A stretch of 64,000 nucleotides of DNA from Salinicoccus luteus DSM 17002. GTDB taxonomy: Bacteria > Bacillota > Bacilli > Staphylococcales > Salinicoccaceae. The stretch covers positions 372,001 to 436,000 of the forward strand of contig NZ_JONV01000006.1 of NCBI RefSeq assembly GCF_000712035.1, read 5' to 3'. A model generated the notes under the pieces. It did not search any database. It saw only the letters and a program-made list of their open reading frames with translations, and was not told the origin of the DNA. Of the stretch, positions 46,106 through 54,792 are shown in pieces. Made by a program: the position numbers and the translations under genes. Position 1 is the stretch's first letter. Each line of letters begins with the position of its first letter.

Positions 46106-46134
46106 ATCATACTTACATATTCGACAAGTGTAAA
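46106..46134 (-). promoter_or_regulatory. Promoter of the amine oxidase gene
   Basis: On the minus strand TTTACA (46129-46134) and TATGAT (46106-46111) are 17 bases apart, 62 bases before the start codon. Confidence 0.65.
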
Positions 46135-46175
46135 ATGACTGGTTGAGATATGTTCCATCACAGATGAAGATGGCA

Positions 46176-46206
46176 ATAAAAACCGGAACCTCCTGCAAGG
46201 TTCCGG
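46176..46206 (-). terminator. Terminator after the GntR-ABC operon
   Basis: The stem CCGGAACCT pairs with AGGTTCCGG around CCTGCA, followed on the minus strand by TTTTTATTG. Confidence 0.88.
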
Positions 46207-46212
46207 CACATC

Positions 46213-46866
46213 CTAGACCATATCGTGTTTCGTAATATTCCTCTGAGTTATTGCATAGCTGATGATGAACAGCACAATGCCGACAGCGAGTGTGTAGATC
46301 GGCAGCTCGTACAGATAGAAATCCATCCCGGGCATTCTCCGGTCAAGCTGGTTGACATTGACCAGCGGCATGAAGTGGAACAGTAACGTCATCAGCATGG
46401 GCACACCGTAGATGACATATCCGGTGGACAGATACCGTAGCCAATACTTCCCATATCCAAGATAGTACAGGCTCATGACTATCAGGCTCACGCCCATCAG
46501 CATCATAAAGCCATATAGATAATATGTTTCCTGAGTGATCGCCATGTAGCTGCCGAATATGGCGGCAGTCAAAACCATCATGACCATATAGTAGATATAG
46601 TCTCCCCTAATGATGTTCCTCTTGGTGTTGGGTAGGGAAAAGTAGAAGTAATGACTATCATCCGATTTAAGCATATAGTGGATGTTCAGGTACGCGGAGG
46701 TAGTATAGACCACTGCAATGACATTGAGTACATTGATGAATGGCATCAGGCTCCCCCTGTAATCAGATAATGACAGTGCCATGAGCAGGTTTATGAGAAT
46801 CGTAGATATTCCGAGATACCATATCCATTTTGACTGGAACAGGTTCAGGTAGAGCTGTTTACCCAT
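46213..46866 (-). CDS. ABC-2 type transporter permease
   Basis: A 217-residue integral membrane protein with six predicted helices and short loops. No ABC cassette is present, so it should pair with the ATPase just upstream, whose gene it overlaps by eight bases. Together with the GntR regulator the set looks like the YtrA/YtrB or PmtR/PmtA/PmtB arrangement used to export peptides or respond to envelope stress. The substrate cannot be told from sequence. Confidence 0.8.
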   Translation of the reverse strand: MGKQLYLNLFQSKWIWYLGISTILINLLMALSLSDYRGSLMPFINVLNVIAVVYTTSAYLNIHYMLKSDDSHYFYFSLPNTKRNIIRGDYIYYMVMMVLTAAIFGSYMAITQETYYLYGFMMLMGVSLIVMSLYYLGYGKYWLRYLSTGYVIYGVPMLMTLLFHFMPLVNVNQLDRRMPGMDFYLYELPIYTLAVGIVLFIISYAITQRNITKHDMV

Positions 46867-47731
46867 TGTCGACCCCCCTTTTCCCCTTTTTTATGAAGTA
46901 CATCATTTCATCTATCGTCAGATTTTCAATCAATACCTTTCTCCCATAAAGTTCATCGAGTGCCTGAGGTTCTTTCGTCATCGCTTCAAATCCGAGTGCG
47001 TTTATGGTTGTGCCGATCAGCAGTTCACCTGCATCATCGACGATCTGTCGGTCTCCTTTTACTTTCCTATAGGACTCGAAGAGCACATCCTTGTCCATGT
47101 CGAACAGCACTTCCCCGTCATCAATCATTACGATATAGTCGGCAACCTTCTCCAAGTCTGTCGTGATATGCGTGCTGAAGAGTATCGTGACATCTTCGTC
47201 TATCATGAGTGTCTGCAGAATATCCAGCAGTTCCATCCTGAAGGTTGGATCGAGGTTCGACGTCGGTTCGTCCAGAATCAGCAGCTCGGCCTCATGGCTT
47301 AAGGCAATCGCGATGGAGAGTTTCACCTTTTCCCCTGTGGACAGGAATTTGACTTTGCTTATGGCATCCACGTTGAACCTTTCCAGATATGCAAAGAATG
47401 TATCAGCATGCCAATTATTATAGTAGATGGTCAAAAGTCCATTGAGCCTTTTCGGACTGATGTTCTGTGGAAAACGGTCTTCGGCGAATACCAGTCCGAT
47501 ACGGTTCAGCAGCTCTTCCCTTTCCATTTCAAGATCCTTATCCAGTATGCTGATCCGTCCTCCGTCCTGCTTTTTCAATGCCAGCATATGATGAATCAAT
47601 GTGGATTTTCCCGACCCATTCTCCCCGATCAGACCGGTGATATAGCCTTTTCTGATATTGAGGTTGACATCCTTCAATCTGAACCTGCCCATATTCTTGT
47701 CCAACCCTTTGACTGTAACAGCATCCATCAT
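46859..47731 (-). CDS. ABC transporter ATP-binding protein
   Basis: A 290-residue ABC ATPase. The Walker A GENGSGKST is near residues 36-44, the signature LSTGEKVKLSIA near 131-142 (STG replacing the usual SGG) and Walker B LLILDEPTSNLD near 152-163. About 75 residues follow the cassette. The start overlaps the GntR gene stop by four bases and the end overlaps the permease gene, so all three are translated together. Confidence 0.88.
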   Translation of the reverse strand: MMDAVTVKGLDKNMGRFRLKDVNLNIRKGYITGLIGENGSGKSTLIHHMLALKKQDGGRISILDKDLEMEREELLNRIGLVFAEDRFPQNISPKRLNGLLTIYYNNWHADTFFAYLERFNVDAISKVKFLSTGEKVKLSIAIALSHEAELLILDEPTSNLDPTFRMELLDILQTLMIDEDVTILFSTHITTDLEKVADYIVMIDDGEVLFDMDKDVLFESYRKVKGDRQIVDDAGELLIGTTINALGFEAMTKEPQALDELYGRKVLIENLTIDEMMYFIKKGKRGVDNG

Positions 47732-48102
47732 TGATCCTCCTCCATCACTTTCATCATTTCCACCAGTTCTTCGGTGGACAGGTCTATTTTCTTCGCTGTT
47801 GAAAGCAGCTCCTCCAACTTCTTTTCAACTTCAATCAAGAGCTGTTCTCTTCTGTTTTCGTTATTCTGTTCACTGACGTATGTGCCCTTTCCAACGACCG
47901 AATATACATATCCGGCGGCTTCAAGGTCCTGGTATGCCCTTTTCGTTGTGATGATGCTGATGCTCAGTTCCTTGGCCAGCTTACGCATCGATAATAAAGG
48001 ATCGCCCGGCCTCAATGCGCCCGTCATGATAAGACGTATGATTTCATTCTTCAGCTGCTCATATATTGGAACATCGCTCCGGTTGGATAACTTTATATCC
48101 AA
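47728..48102 (-). CDS. GntR family regulator, YtrA subfamily
   Basis: A 124-residue regulator with an N-terminal winged helix (about residues 8-75, LAKELSISIITTKRAYQDLE as recognition region) and a short helical tail (80-124) for dimer formation, as in the YtrA group that controls ABC operons. A 19-base palindrome overlaps the -10 element of its promoter, so it most likely represses its own operon until an inducer binds. GGAGGTGGG lies before the ATG. Confidence 0.9.
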   Translation of the reverse strand: MDIKLSNRSDVPIYEQLKNEIIRLIMTGALRPGDPLLSMRKLAKELSISIITTKRAYQDLEAAGYVYSVVGKGTYVSEQNNENRREQLLIEVEKKLEELLSTAKKIDLSTEELVEMMKVMEEDQ

Positions 48103-48125
48103 TCATCCCACCTCCATATATACTG

Positions 48126-48163
48126 TGTATATATAATATATACAATATAAACAGTGTAGTCAA
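48126..48163 (-). promoter_or_regulatory. Promoter and operator of the GntR-ABC operon
   Basis: On the minus strand TTGACT (48158-48163) and TATATT (48135-48140) are 17 bases apart. The perfect palindrome TGTATATAT-A-ATATATACA (48126-48144, plus-strand reading) covers the -10 element and start point, the expected place for repression by the GntR protein. Confidence 0.75.
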
Positions 48164-48166
48164 TAT

Positions 48167-48199
48167 AAAAAAACCAGAATCTATGAGATTCTGGTTTTT
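48167..48199. terminator. Terminator after zur
   Basis: The stem AACCAGAATCT pairs with AGATTCTGGTT around ATG; on the minus strand TTTTTTT follows. The zur stop codon is in the stem. Confidence 0.88.
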
Positions 48200-48609
48200 C
48201 TGCATACTCCACACAGACCGTAGAGTTCCACTTTATGGTTCTTTATTTCCACATCATCCAGTTCATCCTGCCATGTTTCAACGGGACAATAGCGGATGAC
48301 TTTTGTGTCCCCGCATTCATCACATATGAAATGGTGATGGTGATGGGTGGTACATGAAATCTTGTAGTGCATCTCACCGGACAGGGTGGTCTGTTCAAGG
48401 ATTTCTATATCCTTCAGGGTATATAGGTTGCGGTAGATTGTGTCATAGCTGATGCCTGGATAGTCAGCGTTCAGCAGCTCCTGAACATCCTTGGCACTCA
48501 AGTACCTGTCTTCATCCAAAAACAGTTCAATCATACGCATTCTTTTCTGCGTGATCTTAAGTTTATTTTCCTGGAGTCTCTCTTTATACTGAGTCAATCG
48601 GTTCTCCAC
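48181..48609 (-). CDS. zur: Fur family zinc uptake regulator Zur
   Basis: A 142-residue Fur-type metalloregulator. The winged helix covers about residues 10-80 and the structural zinc is held by C96-DEC-99 and C133-GVC-136; a run of five His (89-93) lies at the regulatory metal site. Its place as third gene after znuC and znuB, and the two Zur-box-like sites at the operon promoter, support a zinc role over iron or peroxide sensing. It starts at a GTG (48609) with AGGAG nine bases upstream and overlaps znuB by 26 bases. Confidence 0.85.
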   Translation of the reverse strand: MENRLTQYKERLQENKLKITQKRMRMIELFLDEDRYLSAKDVQELLNADYPGISYDTIYRNLYTLKDIEILEQTTLSGEMHYKISCTTHHHHHFICDECGDTKVIRYCPVETWQDELDDVEIKNHKVELYGLCGVCRKTRIS

Positions 48610-49435
48610 GTTTTTTCACTCCTATACGGTCGAGAATTATGGTCGCCGCCAGAATGGCCAGCGAAACGAGTACGATCGTCCCCCCTGGGGAGATGTCGAG
48701 ATGGAAGCTCATGAACAGCCCGGCGATGACCGCGAATTCACCGAATATGACACTCATGACCATCAACTGACGGAAGCTTGAGGTGATGCGCATCGCTGAG
48801 GCCACCGGCAATGTCATCAGGGCACTGACAAGCAGGATACCGACGATCCGCATCGAAGCACTGATGACAAGGGCCACGACGATGATGAACATGAAGTGGA
48901 TCCACTTGTTTATATTCATGACGTTCGCATATTCTTCATCAAAGGAGACGAGAAACATCTCCTTGTACAGCAGGTAGATAAAGATGAGGACGATGACACC
49001 GATGACGGAAATCAGAATCAGGTCAATACTGCTCACTGCGCTGATACTTCCGAAAAGATATCCGAACAGATCCTGATTGAAGCCGTCAGCAAGTGATAAA
49101 AATAGTACGCTGAGCGCCACCCCGAAGCTCATGATGATCGGTATGGCGAGTTCCTGATAATGATTGTAGACCGTACGCAGCCGCTCAATGCCAAGAGCCC
49201 CGAGAACGGAGAAGATGATGCCTGTAATGAGCGGATTGATGGTCATTCCAATCAGCGAGGACAGATAGACGCCAAATGTAATGCCGCCCAACGTGACGTG
49301 GCTGAGTGCATCCGCAATCAATGACAGCCTTCTGATGACGATGAAAGTGCCGATCAGAGGGGCAATCAGCCCGGCGACCAGACCACTGATGAATGAATAT
49401 CGGATGAAGTCATATTCGAACAGAGCCTGAATCAT
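48584..49435 (-). CDS. znuB: Zinc ABC transporter permease
   Basis: A 283-residue membrane permease of the ABC-3 metal family with eight or nine hydrophobic helices. The segment GTFIVIRRLSLIADALSHV (residues 29-47) is the family cytoplasmic loop near the ATPase. It overlaps znuC by four bases (ATGA) and zur by 26. A zinc-binding lipoprotein gene is not here and must be elsewhere. Zinc rather than manganese is inferred from zur. Confidence 0.9.
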   Translation of the reverse strand: MIQALFEYDFIRYSFISGLVAGLIAPLIGTFIVIRRLSLIADALSHVTLGGITFGVYLSSLIGMTINPLITGIIFSVLGALGIERLRTVYNHYQELAIPIIMSFGVALSVLFLSLADGFNQDLFGYLFGSISAVSSIDLILISVIGVIVLIFIYLLYKEMFLVSFDEEYANVMNINKWIHFMFIIVVALVISASMRIVGILLVSALMTLPVASAMRITSSFRQLMVMSVIFGEFAVIAGLFMSFHLDISPGGTIVLVSLAILAATIILDRIGVKKRGEPIDSV

Positions 49436-50214
49436 TCACAGCACGCCCTTTCATGGTCATGTGAGACGAGCTGTAGTGGGAAGCCATAAATCTTGGACAA
49501 TTCCGCTTCACCGAGGTTCTTGAATTCATGATTGGTGCCGTGGAAATGCAGATGTTCATTCAGACACGCCACTTCATCGGCATGGTCGACAACGACGCCG
49601 ATGTCGTGGGTCACAAGGAGAATGGTCACGGACTGCTCCTTGAGCCTGAACAGTACATCATAGAATTCCTTGACATGTTTTGCATCGATGCCTACAGTCG
49701 GTTCATCCAGGACAAGGATGCTCGGATTGTTGATCAGTGCCCGTGCGATGAACACACGTTGGGTCTGCCCGCCGGACAGGAGGGAGATGTTCTTATCCTT
49801 CAGATGACTGATATTAAGCAATTCCAACACTTCATCGAGTTTCCTGTAGTCTTCCTTGCCGAATCGTCTGAACAGGCCTTTCGCCTTCGTCAAACCGCTG
49901 AGTACAACTTCACTTACCGTTGCCGGGAACCCTTTTGAGAAACTGTTGGATTTCTGGGAGACATAGCCGACTTCCTGCCATGCGTGGAAATTGCGCAAGC
50001 TTTTGCCATTGATATAGATTTCCCCACTCTGCAGTTTGAGGACACCGAGGATCAGCTTGATCAGGGTTGTCTTGCCGGAGCCGTTCGGCCCTACCAGTGC
50101 GACGAAATCCCCCTTATGGATACTGAGGTTGATATCTTTCAATGCCGGTGTCGTTTCCATCTTATCCCTATAGATATAGGAGATATTGTTCAGTTCGAAT
50201 ATCGGATGCTCCAT
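49432..50214 (-). CDS. znuC: Zinc ABC transporter ATP-binding protein
   Basis: A 260-residue ABC ATPase. Walker A GPNGSGKTT lies near residues 41-49, the signature LSGGQTQR near 139-146 and Walker B LVLDEPTVGID near 159-169. Two His-rich positions near the C-terminus (HLHFHGTNH, SHDHERACC) could bind metal. I choose the ATG at 50214 with AGGAG eight bases upstream. First gene of znuC-znuB-zur. Confidence 0.92.
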   Translation of the reverse strand: MEHPIFELNNISYIYRDKMETTPALKDINLSIHKGDFVALVGPNGSGKTTLIKLILGVLKLQSGEIYINGKSLRNFHAWQEVGYVSQKSNSFSKGFPATVSEVVLSGLTKAKGLFRRFGKEDYRKLDEVLELLNISHLKDKNISLLSGGQTQRVFIARALINNPSILVLDEPTVGIDAKHVKEFYDVLFRLKEQSVTILLVTHDIGVVVDHADEVACLNEHLHFHGTNHEFKNLGEAELSKIYGFPLQLVSHDHERACCE

Positions 50215-50247
50215 CTCGATGACTCCTTTATTTTTAATCATTACAGT

Positions 50248-50291
50248 ATTATAAAGGAATGATTACGATTTGTAAATAGGAATGATTACGA
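50248..50291 (-). promoter_or_regulatory. znuC promoter with two Zur boxes
   Basis: On the minus strand TTTACA (50271-50276) and TATAAT (50248-50253) are 17 bases apart. TCGTAATCATTCC occurs twice, once between the -35 and -10 (50256-50268) and once just upstream (50279-50291), 23 bases apart. Each matches the left half of the Zur box TCGTAAT-N-ATTACGA well and the right half partly. Confidence 0.7.
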
Positions 50292-50294
50292 AAT

Positions 50295-50324
50295 AAAACA
50301 GGATGGCCGCCGCCATCCTGTTTT
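50295..50324 (-). terminator. Terminator after nfo
   Basis: AAAACAGGATGGC pairs with GCCATCCTGTTTT around a 4-base loop, followed on the minus strand by ATTTCG. Its far end touches the upstream Zur box. Confidence 0.75.
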
Positions 50325-50332
50325 CATAAATA

Positions 50333-51241
50333 TTACTCCTGCACTCCAGCCATCATCGGATTGATCTCCTCTTTCAGTGAAGGGTTGAAGCTGCCACTCT
50401 TGATCATTTCAATCTCGTGTGCATAAGGGGCAATCCTGTTCTTCTTATCCGGTCCGACAAATGGCGTCTCTAGTATTTTTGGTATCTCCTCGAAATCCGG
50501 GTGATTGATGATATATGAAAGGGCGTCAAAGCCGATATGGCCGAAGCCGATATTCTCATGGCGGTCCTTGTGGGCCCCCCGTTCATTTTTGGAGTCATTG
50601 ATGTGAAGAACTTTTATGCGGTCCTTGCCGATGATGCGGTCGAATTCATCCAGCACCCCGTCAAAATCATTGACGATATCATAGCCCGCATCATGCACGT
50701 GGCATGTATCAAAACATACACTCAGCCTTTCATTGTTCGTCACGCCATCGATGATCTGGGCAATCTCTTCGAATGTACGGCCGACCTCAGAGCCTTTTCC
50801 TGCCATCGTTTCGAGTGCAATCTGAACATCGTTGTCATTCGTCAGCACTTCATTGAGCCCGTCAATGATCGAACTGATGCCACGCTCTGCACCTGTACCG
50901 ACATGGCTTCCAGGGTGGAGGACGATCTGGTTGCTGCCCAGACGCTCCGTCCGAACAATCTCCTCCTGCAGAAATTCCACACCGTGCTCAAATACGCCTT
51001 CACGTTCGGAGTTGGCAATATTGATGATGTACGGGGCATGGACGACGATATTCGATATGCCGTGATCTGACATATGACGCTTGCCGGCCTCTATGTTCAA
51101 GTCTTCTATCTTCTTCCTTCTGGTGTTCTGCGGTGCACCTGTGTAGATCATGAATGTGTTTGCTCCATAGCTGTTGGCGCTGATGCTTGCCGCCTCCAGC
51201 ATCTTCTTGCCGCTCATTGAAACGTGTGATCCTATCAGCAT
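50333..51241 (-). CDS. nfo: Endonuclease IV (AP endonuclease)
   Basis: A 302-residue TIM-barrel enzyme that cuts DNA at abasic sites. Zinc-site segments are visible: [11 protein letters not shown] near 60-70, IVLHPGSH near 103-110, ALETMAGKG near 140-148, [15 protein letters not shown] near 170-184 and [22 protein letters not shown] near 213-234 (read in two parts around KNERG). The ATG at 51241 follows AGGTG by six bases. It lies 21 bases after cshB and is probably cotranscribed with it. Confidence 0.95.
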   Translation of the reverse strand: MLIGSHVSMSGKKMLEAASISANSYGANTFMIYTGAPQNTRRKKIEDLNIEAGKRHMSDHGISNIVVHAPYIINIANSEREGVFEHGVEFLQEEIVRTERLGSNQIVLHPGSHVGTGAERGISSIIDGLNEVLTNDNDVQIALETMAGKGSEVGRTFEEIAQIIDGVTNNERLSVCFDTCHVHDAGYDIVNDFDGVLDEFDRIIGKDRIKVLHINDSKNERGAHKDRHENIGFGHIGFDALSYIINHPDFEEIPKILETPFVGPDKKNRIAPYAHEIEMIKSGSFNPSLKEEINPMMAGVQE

Positions 51242-51262
51242 TTCATTCACCTTTCTGATTTC

Positions 51263-52576
51263 CTATCTTTTTTTCTTTCTGCTTTTCGAGTGCTTCATCC
51301 GTTCCTGCTGCTTCAGGGTGTTGAGTTCATGTTTCATTTTCTTTCTGTAGCCCGGCTTCACTTTCTTCGGTTTCTTCACTCTGTGCGAGAGCTGGTTCTC
51401 GAGGTGTGAATCCTTCCGTTTCCGCTTCGCACGCTCGGTTCTTGATTTTATTTCGACGAGCTCACCCTTCCTGATATCCTCATGGATGAAATTGTATCCT
51501 TTGGATTCCAGTGTATTGACGAGGTATTCCTCATCCGGTGTATAGAGGGTGATGGCCGTGCCCGTATAGGCGCCCCTGCCCACACGTCCGACGCGGTGTG
51601 TGAAGAATTCGATGTCCTTCGGAATGTCATAGTTGATGACATGGGAGGCGCCGTCGATATCGAGACCCCTCGATGCGAGGTCACTTGCGACCACCCATAC
51701 GTATTCAAGTTCACGGATCTTCTTGATCTCCTTGGTCCGCTCCCTCGGTTTTAGGCCGCCATGGAAAAGGCCGACATTGACGCCGTTGCTGTTGAGGTAT
51801 TCGAAGAGTTCATCCGCACGTTCTTTGGAGTTGGCAAATATCAGGCCGATGTATGGCGTGATGTTCTGGGTCAGCGCCAGCACTTTGGCTGACTTGTCGT
51901 CCCCTTTCACCGGCACCAGGCTGTAATGGATGGATGCCTTGTTCCTCGGTTGGTCGATGATGATGATTTCAATTTCTCCGATATACTTCCTGAGGAAGAT
52001 GCGGAGCGCTTCCGGTATGGTCGCCGAGAAGACGAGGAACTGTGAGGAATCGCTGACGGTTGAAGAGATGCTGTCGATCTGCTCCAGGAAGCCGAGGTCG
52101 ATCATCAGGTCGGCTTCATCGATGACCAGTCTTTCGACAGAATGGAGATTGAGGCCGCCCTTATCCCTCAAATCTTTGATTCTCGTCGGCGTACCGATTA
52201 CAATGTGGGGAGACTTGGATGCCTTCTGCACATCCCGTTCGATATCCGTGCCACCGATGAAGGCAGCCGCCCTGATTTCAGGAAAGGACTTCAACACTTC
52301 AAGCGTCATCTGGTGCAGCTGCTTGGCAAGTTCCCTTGTGGGTGCCAGAATGATAGCCTGTGTATGTGTATCCTCCGTGTTGATTTCATGTATGATGGGT
52401 AGGAGGAAGGCGTGTGATTTCCCGCTGCCCGTCTCTGATTGTGCCACGACGTTTTCCTTTTTCAGGACTTTCGGAATGACACGCTCCTGTACAAGGGTCG
52501 GATGGGAAAAGTTTATATTTTCGATTGCATTCAGCATCTGTTCGCTGAACCTGAATCTTTTGAATGCATTACTCAT
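51263..52576 (-). CDS. cshB: DEAD-box RNA helicase CshB
   Basis: A 437-residue helicase involved in RNA remodelling, cold tolerance or mRNA turnover. Motifs are complete: Q motif near residue 15-25, SETGSGKS (motif I) near 45-52, DEAD (II) near 154, SAT (III) near 185 and HRVGRVGR (VI) near 332-339. A very basic tail (about 385-437, rich in Lys and Arg) should bind RNA. The order cshB-nfo is the same as in B. subtilis yqfR-yqfS. Confidence 0.92.
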   Translation of the reverse strand: MSNAFKRFRFSEQMLNAIENINFSHPTLVQERVIPKVLKKENVVAQSETGSGKSHAFLLPIIHEINTEDTHTQAIILAPTRELAKQLHQMTLEVLKSFPEIRAAAFIGGTDIERDVQKASKSPHIVIGTPTRIKDLRDKGGLNLHSVERLVIDEADLMIDLGFLEQIDSISSTVSDSSQFLVFSATIPEALRIFLRKYIGEIEIIIIDQPRNKASIHYSLVPVKGDDKSAKVLALTQNITPYIGLIFANSKERADELFEYLNSNGVNVGLFHGGLKPRERTKEIKKIRELEYVWVVASDLASRGLDIDGASHVINYDIPKDIEFFTHRVGRVGRGAYTGTAITLYTPDEEYLVNTLESKGYNFIHEDIRKGELVEIKSRTERAKRKRKDSHLENQLSHRVKKPKKVKPGYRKKMKHELNTLKQQERMKHSKSRKKKR

Positions 52577-52718
52577 TGTTTCACCTGTTTTCTATATTGG
52601 AACTCAGGTTACATTATAACTGAAATCCAGATGTTAGGCTATACATCATTCATACTACATGATGATTTAAAAACAGGCGCCTTTTGGTTATAATGACATT
52701 AAGGGAGGAATATACTTC

Positions 52719-53681
52719 ATGGATATTATTAAAATAAGCCCACGCGGGTATTGTTATGGTGTTGTAGATGCAATGGTGATTGCGCGGAATGCGTCTATGG
52801 ACAAGACACTGCCCCGCCCAATATATATTCTCGGCATGATCGTCCACAACAAGCATGTGACGGATGCATTTGAAGAGGATGGCATCGTCACGCTTGATGG
52901 TGCAAACAGACTTGAAATACTGGAAGGAATCAATGAGGGCACGGTGATCTTTACTGCCCACGGCGTCTCTCCGCAAGTAAAGCAGCGGGCAAAAGAAAAA
53001 GGCCTGACATGCATCGATGCCACATGTCCGGATGTAGAAGTGACCCATCAGCTCATCCGTGAGCGGACGCGCGAGGGATACGATGTCGTCTACATCGGCA
53101 AGAAGGGCCACCCGGAACCGGAAGGCGCCGTCGGTGTGTCACCGGATCACGTCCACCTCGTCGAAACGCTCGACGAAGTCAAGGCGCTTCCGGAAGAACT
53201 GGCGAATAAGAAGCTCATCGTCACCAACCAGACGACGATGAGCCAATGGGATGTCGGCCATCTCATGGATCAGCTGAAAGTGCAGTACCCGCACATTGAG
53301 GTCCATAAGGAAATCTGTCTGGCAACACAGGTCCGCCAGGAGGCAGTTGCCGAACAGGCGCAGGAAGCGGACCTCCTGATTGTCGTAGGAGACCCGAAAA
53401 GCAACAACTCCAACCGTCTGGCGCAGGTATCAAAAGAGATTGCGCATACAAATGCCTATCGGATCAGCTCCCTGAGTGAATTGAAGACGGAGTGGCTTGA
53501 GGATGTAGACAGCGTGGCGGTTACAGCCGGCGCTTCCACCCCGACTCCGATCGTCAAGGAAGTCATCGACTACATCAAGGAGTATGACAGGGAAAACCGC
53601 TCCCAGCCGGTGTCTACAGTACCCAAAAATAAAATACTGCCAAAGATCAAGAAGGCGAAGCCTGTAAAGATCATGGAATAG
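52719..53681 (+). CDS. ispH: 4-hydroxy-3-methylbut-2-enyl diphosphate reductase
   Basis: A 320-residue iron-sulfur enzyme that makes isopentenyl and dimethylallyl diphosphate in the last MEP step. The cluster cysteines are C12 (RGYCYGV), C103 (DATCPDV) and C200 ([10 protein letters not shown]); the acid-base HPE segment and TNQTTMS lie near 131 and 169-175. A basic tail of about 25 residues (rich in Lys, ending KPVKIME) follows the conserved fold. GGGAGG lies before the ATG. Divergent from cshB. Confidence 0.95.
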   Translation: MDIIKISPRGYCYGVVDAMVIARNASMDKTLPRPIYILGMIVHNKHVTDAFEEDGIVTLDGANRLEILEGINEGTVIFTAHGVSPQVKQRAKEKGLTCIDATCPDVEVTHQLIRERTREGYDVVYIGKKGHPEPEGAVGVSPDHVHLVETLDEVKALPEELANKKLIVTNQTTMSQWDVGHLMDQLKVQYPHIEVHKEICLATQVRQEAVAEQAQEADLLIVVGDPKSNNSNRLAQVSKEIAHTNAYRISSLSELKTEWLEDVDSVAVTAGASTPTPIVKEVIDYIKEYDRENRSQPVSTVPKNKILPKIKKAKPVKIME

Positions 53682-53684
53682 CAG

Positions 53685-53720
53685 AAAAACCATCGAAGCA
53701 TAATGCTTCGATGGTTTTTT
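53685..53720. terminator. Bidirectional terminator, ispH / nif3
   Basis: A 13-base-pair stem (53688-53700 with 53704-53716) around TAA, with A's before and T's after it. It serves both convergent genes. Confidence 0.9.
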
Positions 53721-54792
53721 ATCCGAAAGGATTGGTGGATACTTCAGTTGCATGAACATCAACTTCGACATGCGCTTCAACAAGATGCTTCAGGCCTTCT
53801 GCCATGAATACTTCCATGTAGTGGCCGACATCGATGATGTTCCTCCCGGCAAGTTTGGCATCATAGGCTTCATGGTATTTGACGTCTCCTGTAATGAGCA
53901 CGTCGATGCCCTGTGAGAAGGCTTCATTGATGTAGCTCATGCCGGAGCCGCCGATGATGCCGACCTTTTTCATGGGGCCGGTCTGGGCGTTGACGACATT
54001 GACGATGTCGTGCCCCGTTCTTTCCCCGATCAGGTCAACCAGGGATTCAAGCGGACCTTCGTAGTCGAACTTGACGCCAAGTCCTTTGTCGCTCGGCTTC
54101 TTCAGGGTGAGCACATCATATGCGGGTTCCTCATACGGATGGGCTTCAATGAGCGCGTTGATCACCTGCTGCTCATGAGCCGCTTCAAATATCGCTTCCA
54201 CGATATACTCATCCACGTGTTCTAGCTCACCCTGTGTACCGATATGCGGATTCGCCTCGTCATTCGGTCTGAACTGTCCTTTTACCGGATATTCGAAGAA
54301 GCATTCGGAATAGTCGCCCTGATTGCCTACCCCTGCAGCCGAAAGGTCCTGCTTCAACTGCTCCACATCTTCCTTTGGCACATTGATTCTGAGCTTCTTA
54401 TAGAAGTATTCGTGCTTGATCAGGATTTCCGTCTGTTCGTATCCGAGCACTTCTGCAATCATATGACTCACGCCATGCGGCTGATGATCGAGGTTCGTAT
54501 GCATGGCGATGAGGTTGATGTCATTCTTGATCAGCTTTCTGACGATGCTGCCCACACCTGTCTCTGTAACATTTGAAACCTTTGGGAAAATCAGCGGGTG
54601 GTGGGCGATGATGACATTTACACCCTTTTCGACTGCTTCTTCTACCGTGCCATGGGAGCAGTCGAGCGTTGTCAGGATGCCTTTGGCATCATCTTCCATA
54701 TCCCCCACCAACAGTCCCGTATTATCCCATTCCTCACTGTCCTTGAACGGGGCGATTCCATCAAGGATCCGCATCAGTTCTTTGATTTTCAC
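53719..54792 (-). CDS. Nif3-like dinuclear metal protein (YqfO-like)
   Basis: A 357-residue protein of the NIF3/DUF34 family. Metal-site segments are IIAHHPLIF near residues 59-67, HTNLDHQPHGVSH near 97-109 and DVGHYMEVF near 320. As in YqfO, a PII-like domain (about 125-230) is inserted between the two halves. It is often annotated as GTP cyclohydrolase 1 type 2, but function is unsettled. The start overlaps the trmK stop by four bases. Confidence 0.9.
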   Translation of the reverse strand: MKIKELMRILDGIAPFKDSEEWDNTGLLVGDMEDDAKGILTTLDCSHGTVEEAVEKGVNVIIAHHPLIFPKVSNVTETGVGSIVRKLIKNDINLIAMHTNLDHQPHGVSHMIAEVLGYEQTEILIKHEYFYKKLRINVPKEDVEQLKQDLSAAGVGNQGDYSECFFEYPVKGQFRPNDEANPHIGTQGELEHVDEYIVEAIFEAAHEQQVINALIEAHPYEEPAYDVLTLKKPSDKGLGVKFDYEGPLESLVDLIGERTGHDIVNVVNAQTGPMKKVGIIGGSGMSYINEAFSQGIDVLITGDVKYHEAYDAKLAGRNIIDVGHYMEVFMAEGLKHLVEAHVEVDVHATEVSTNPFG

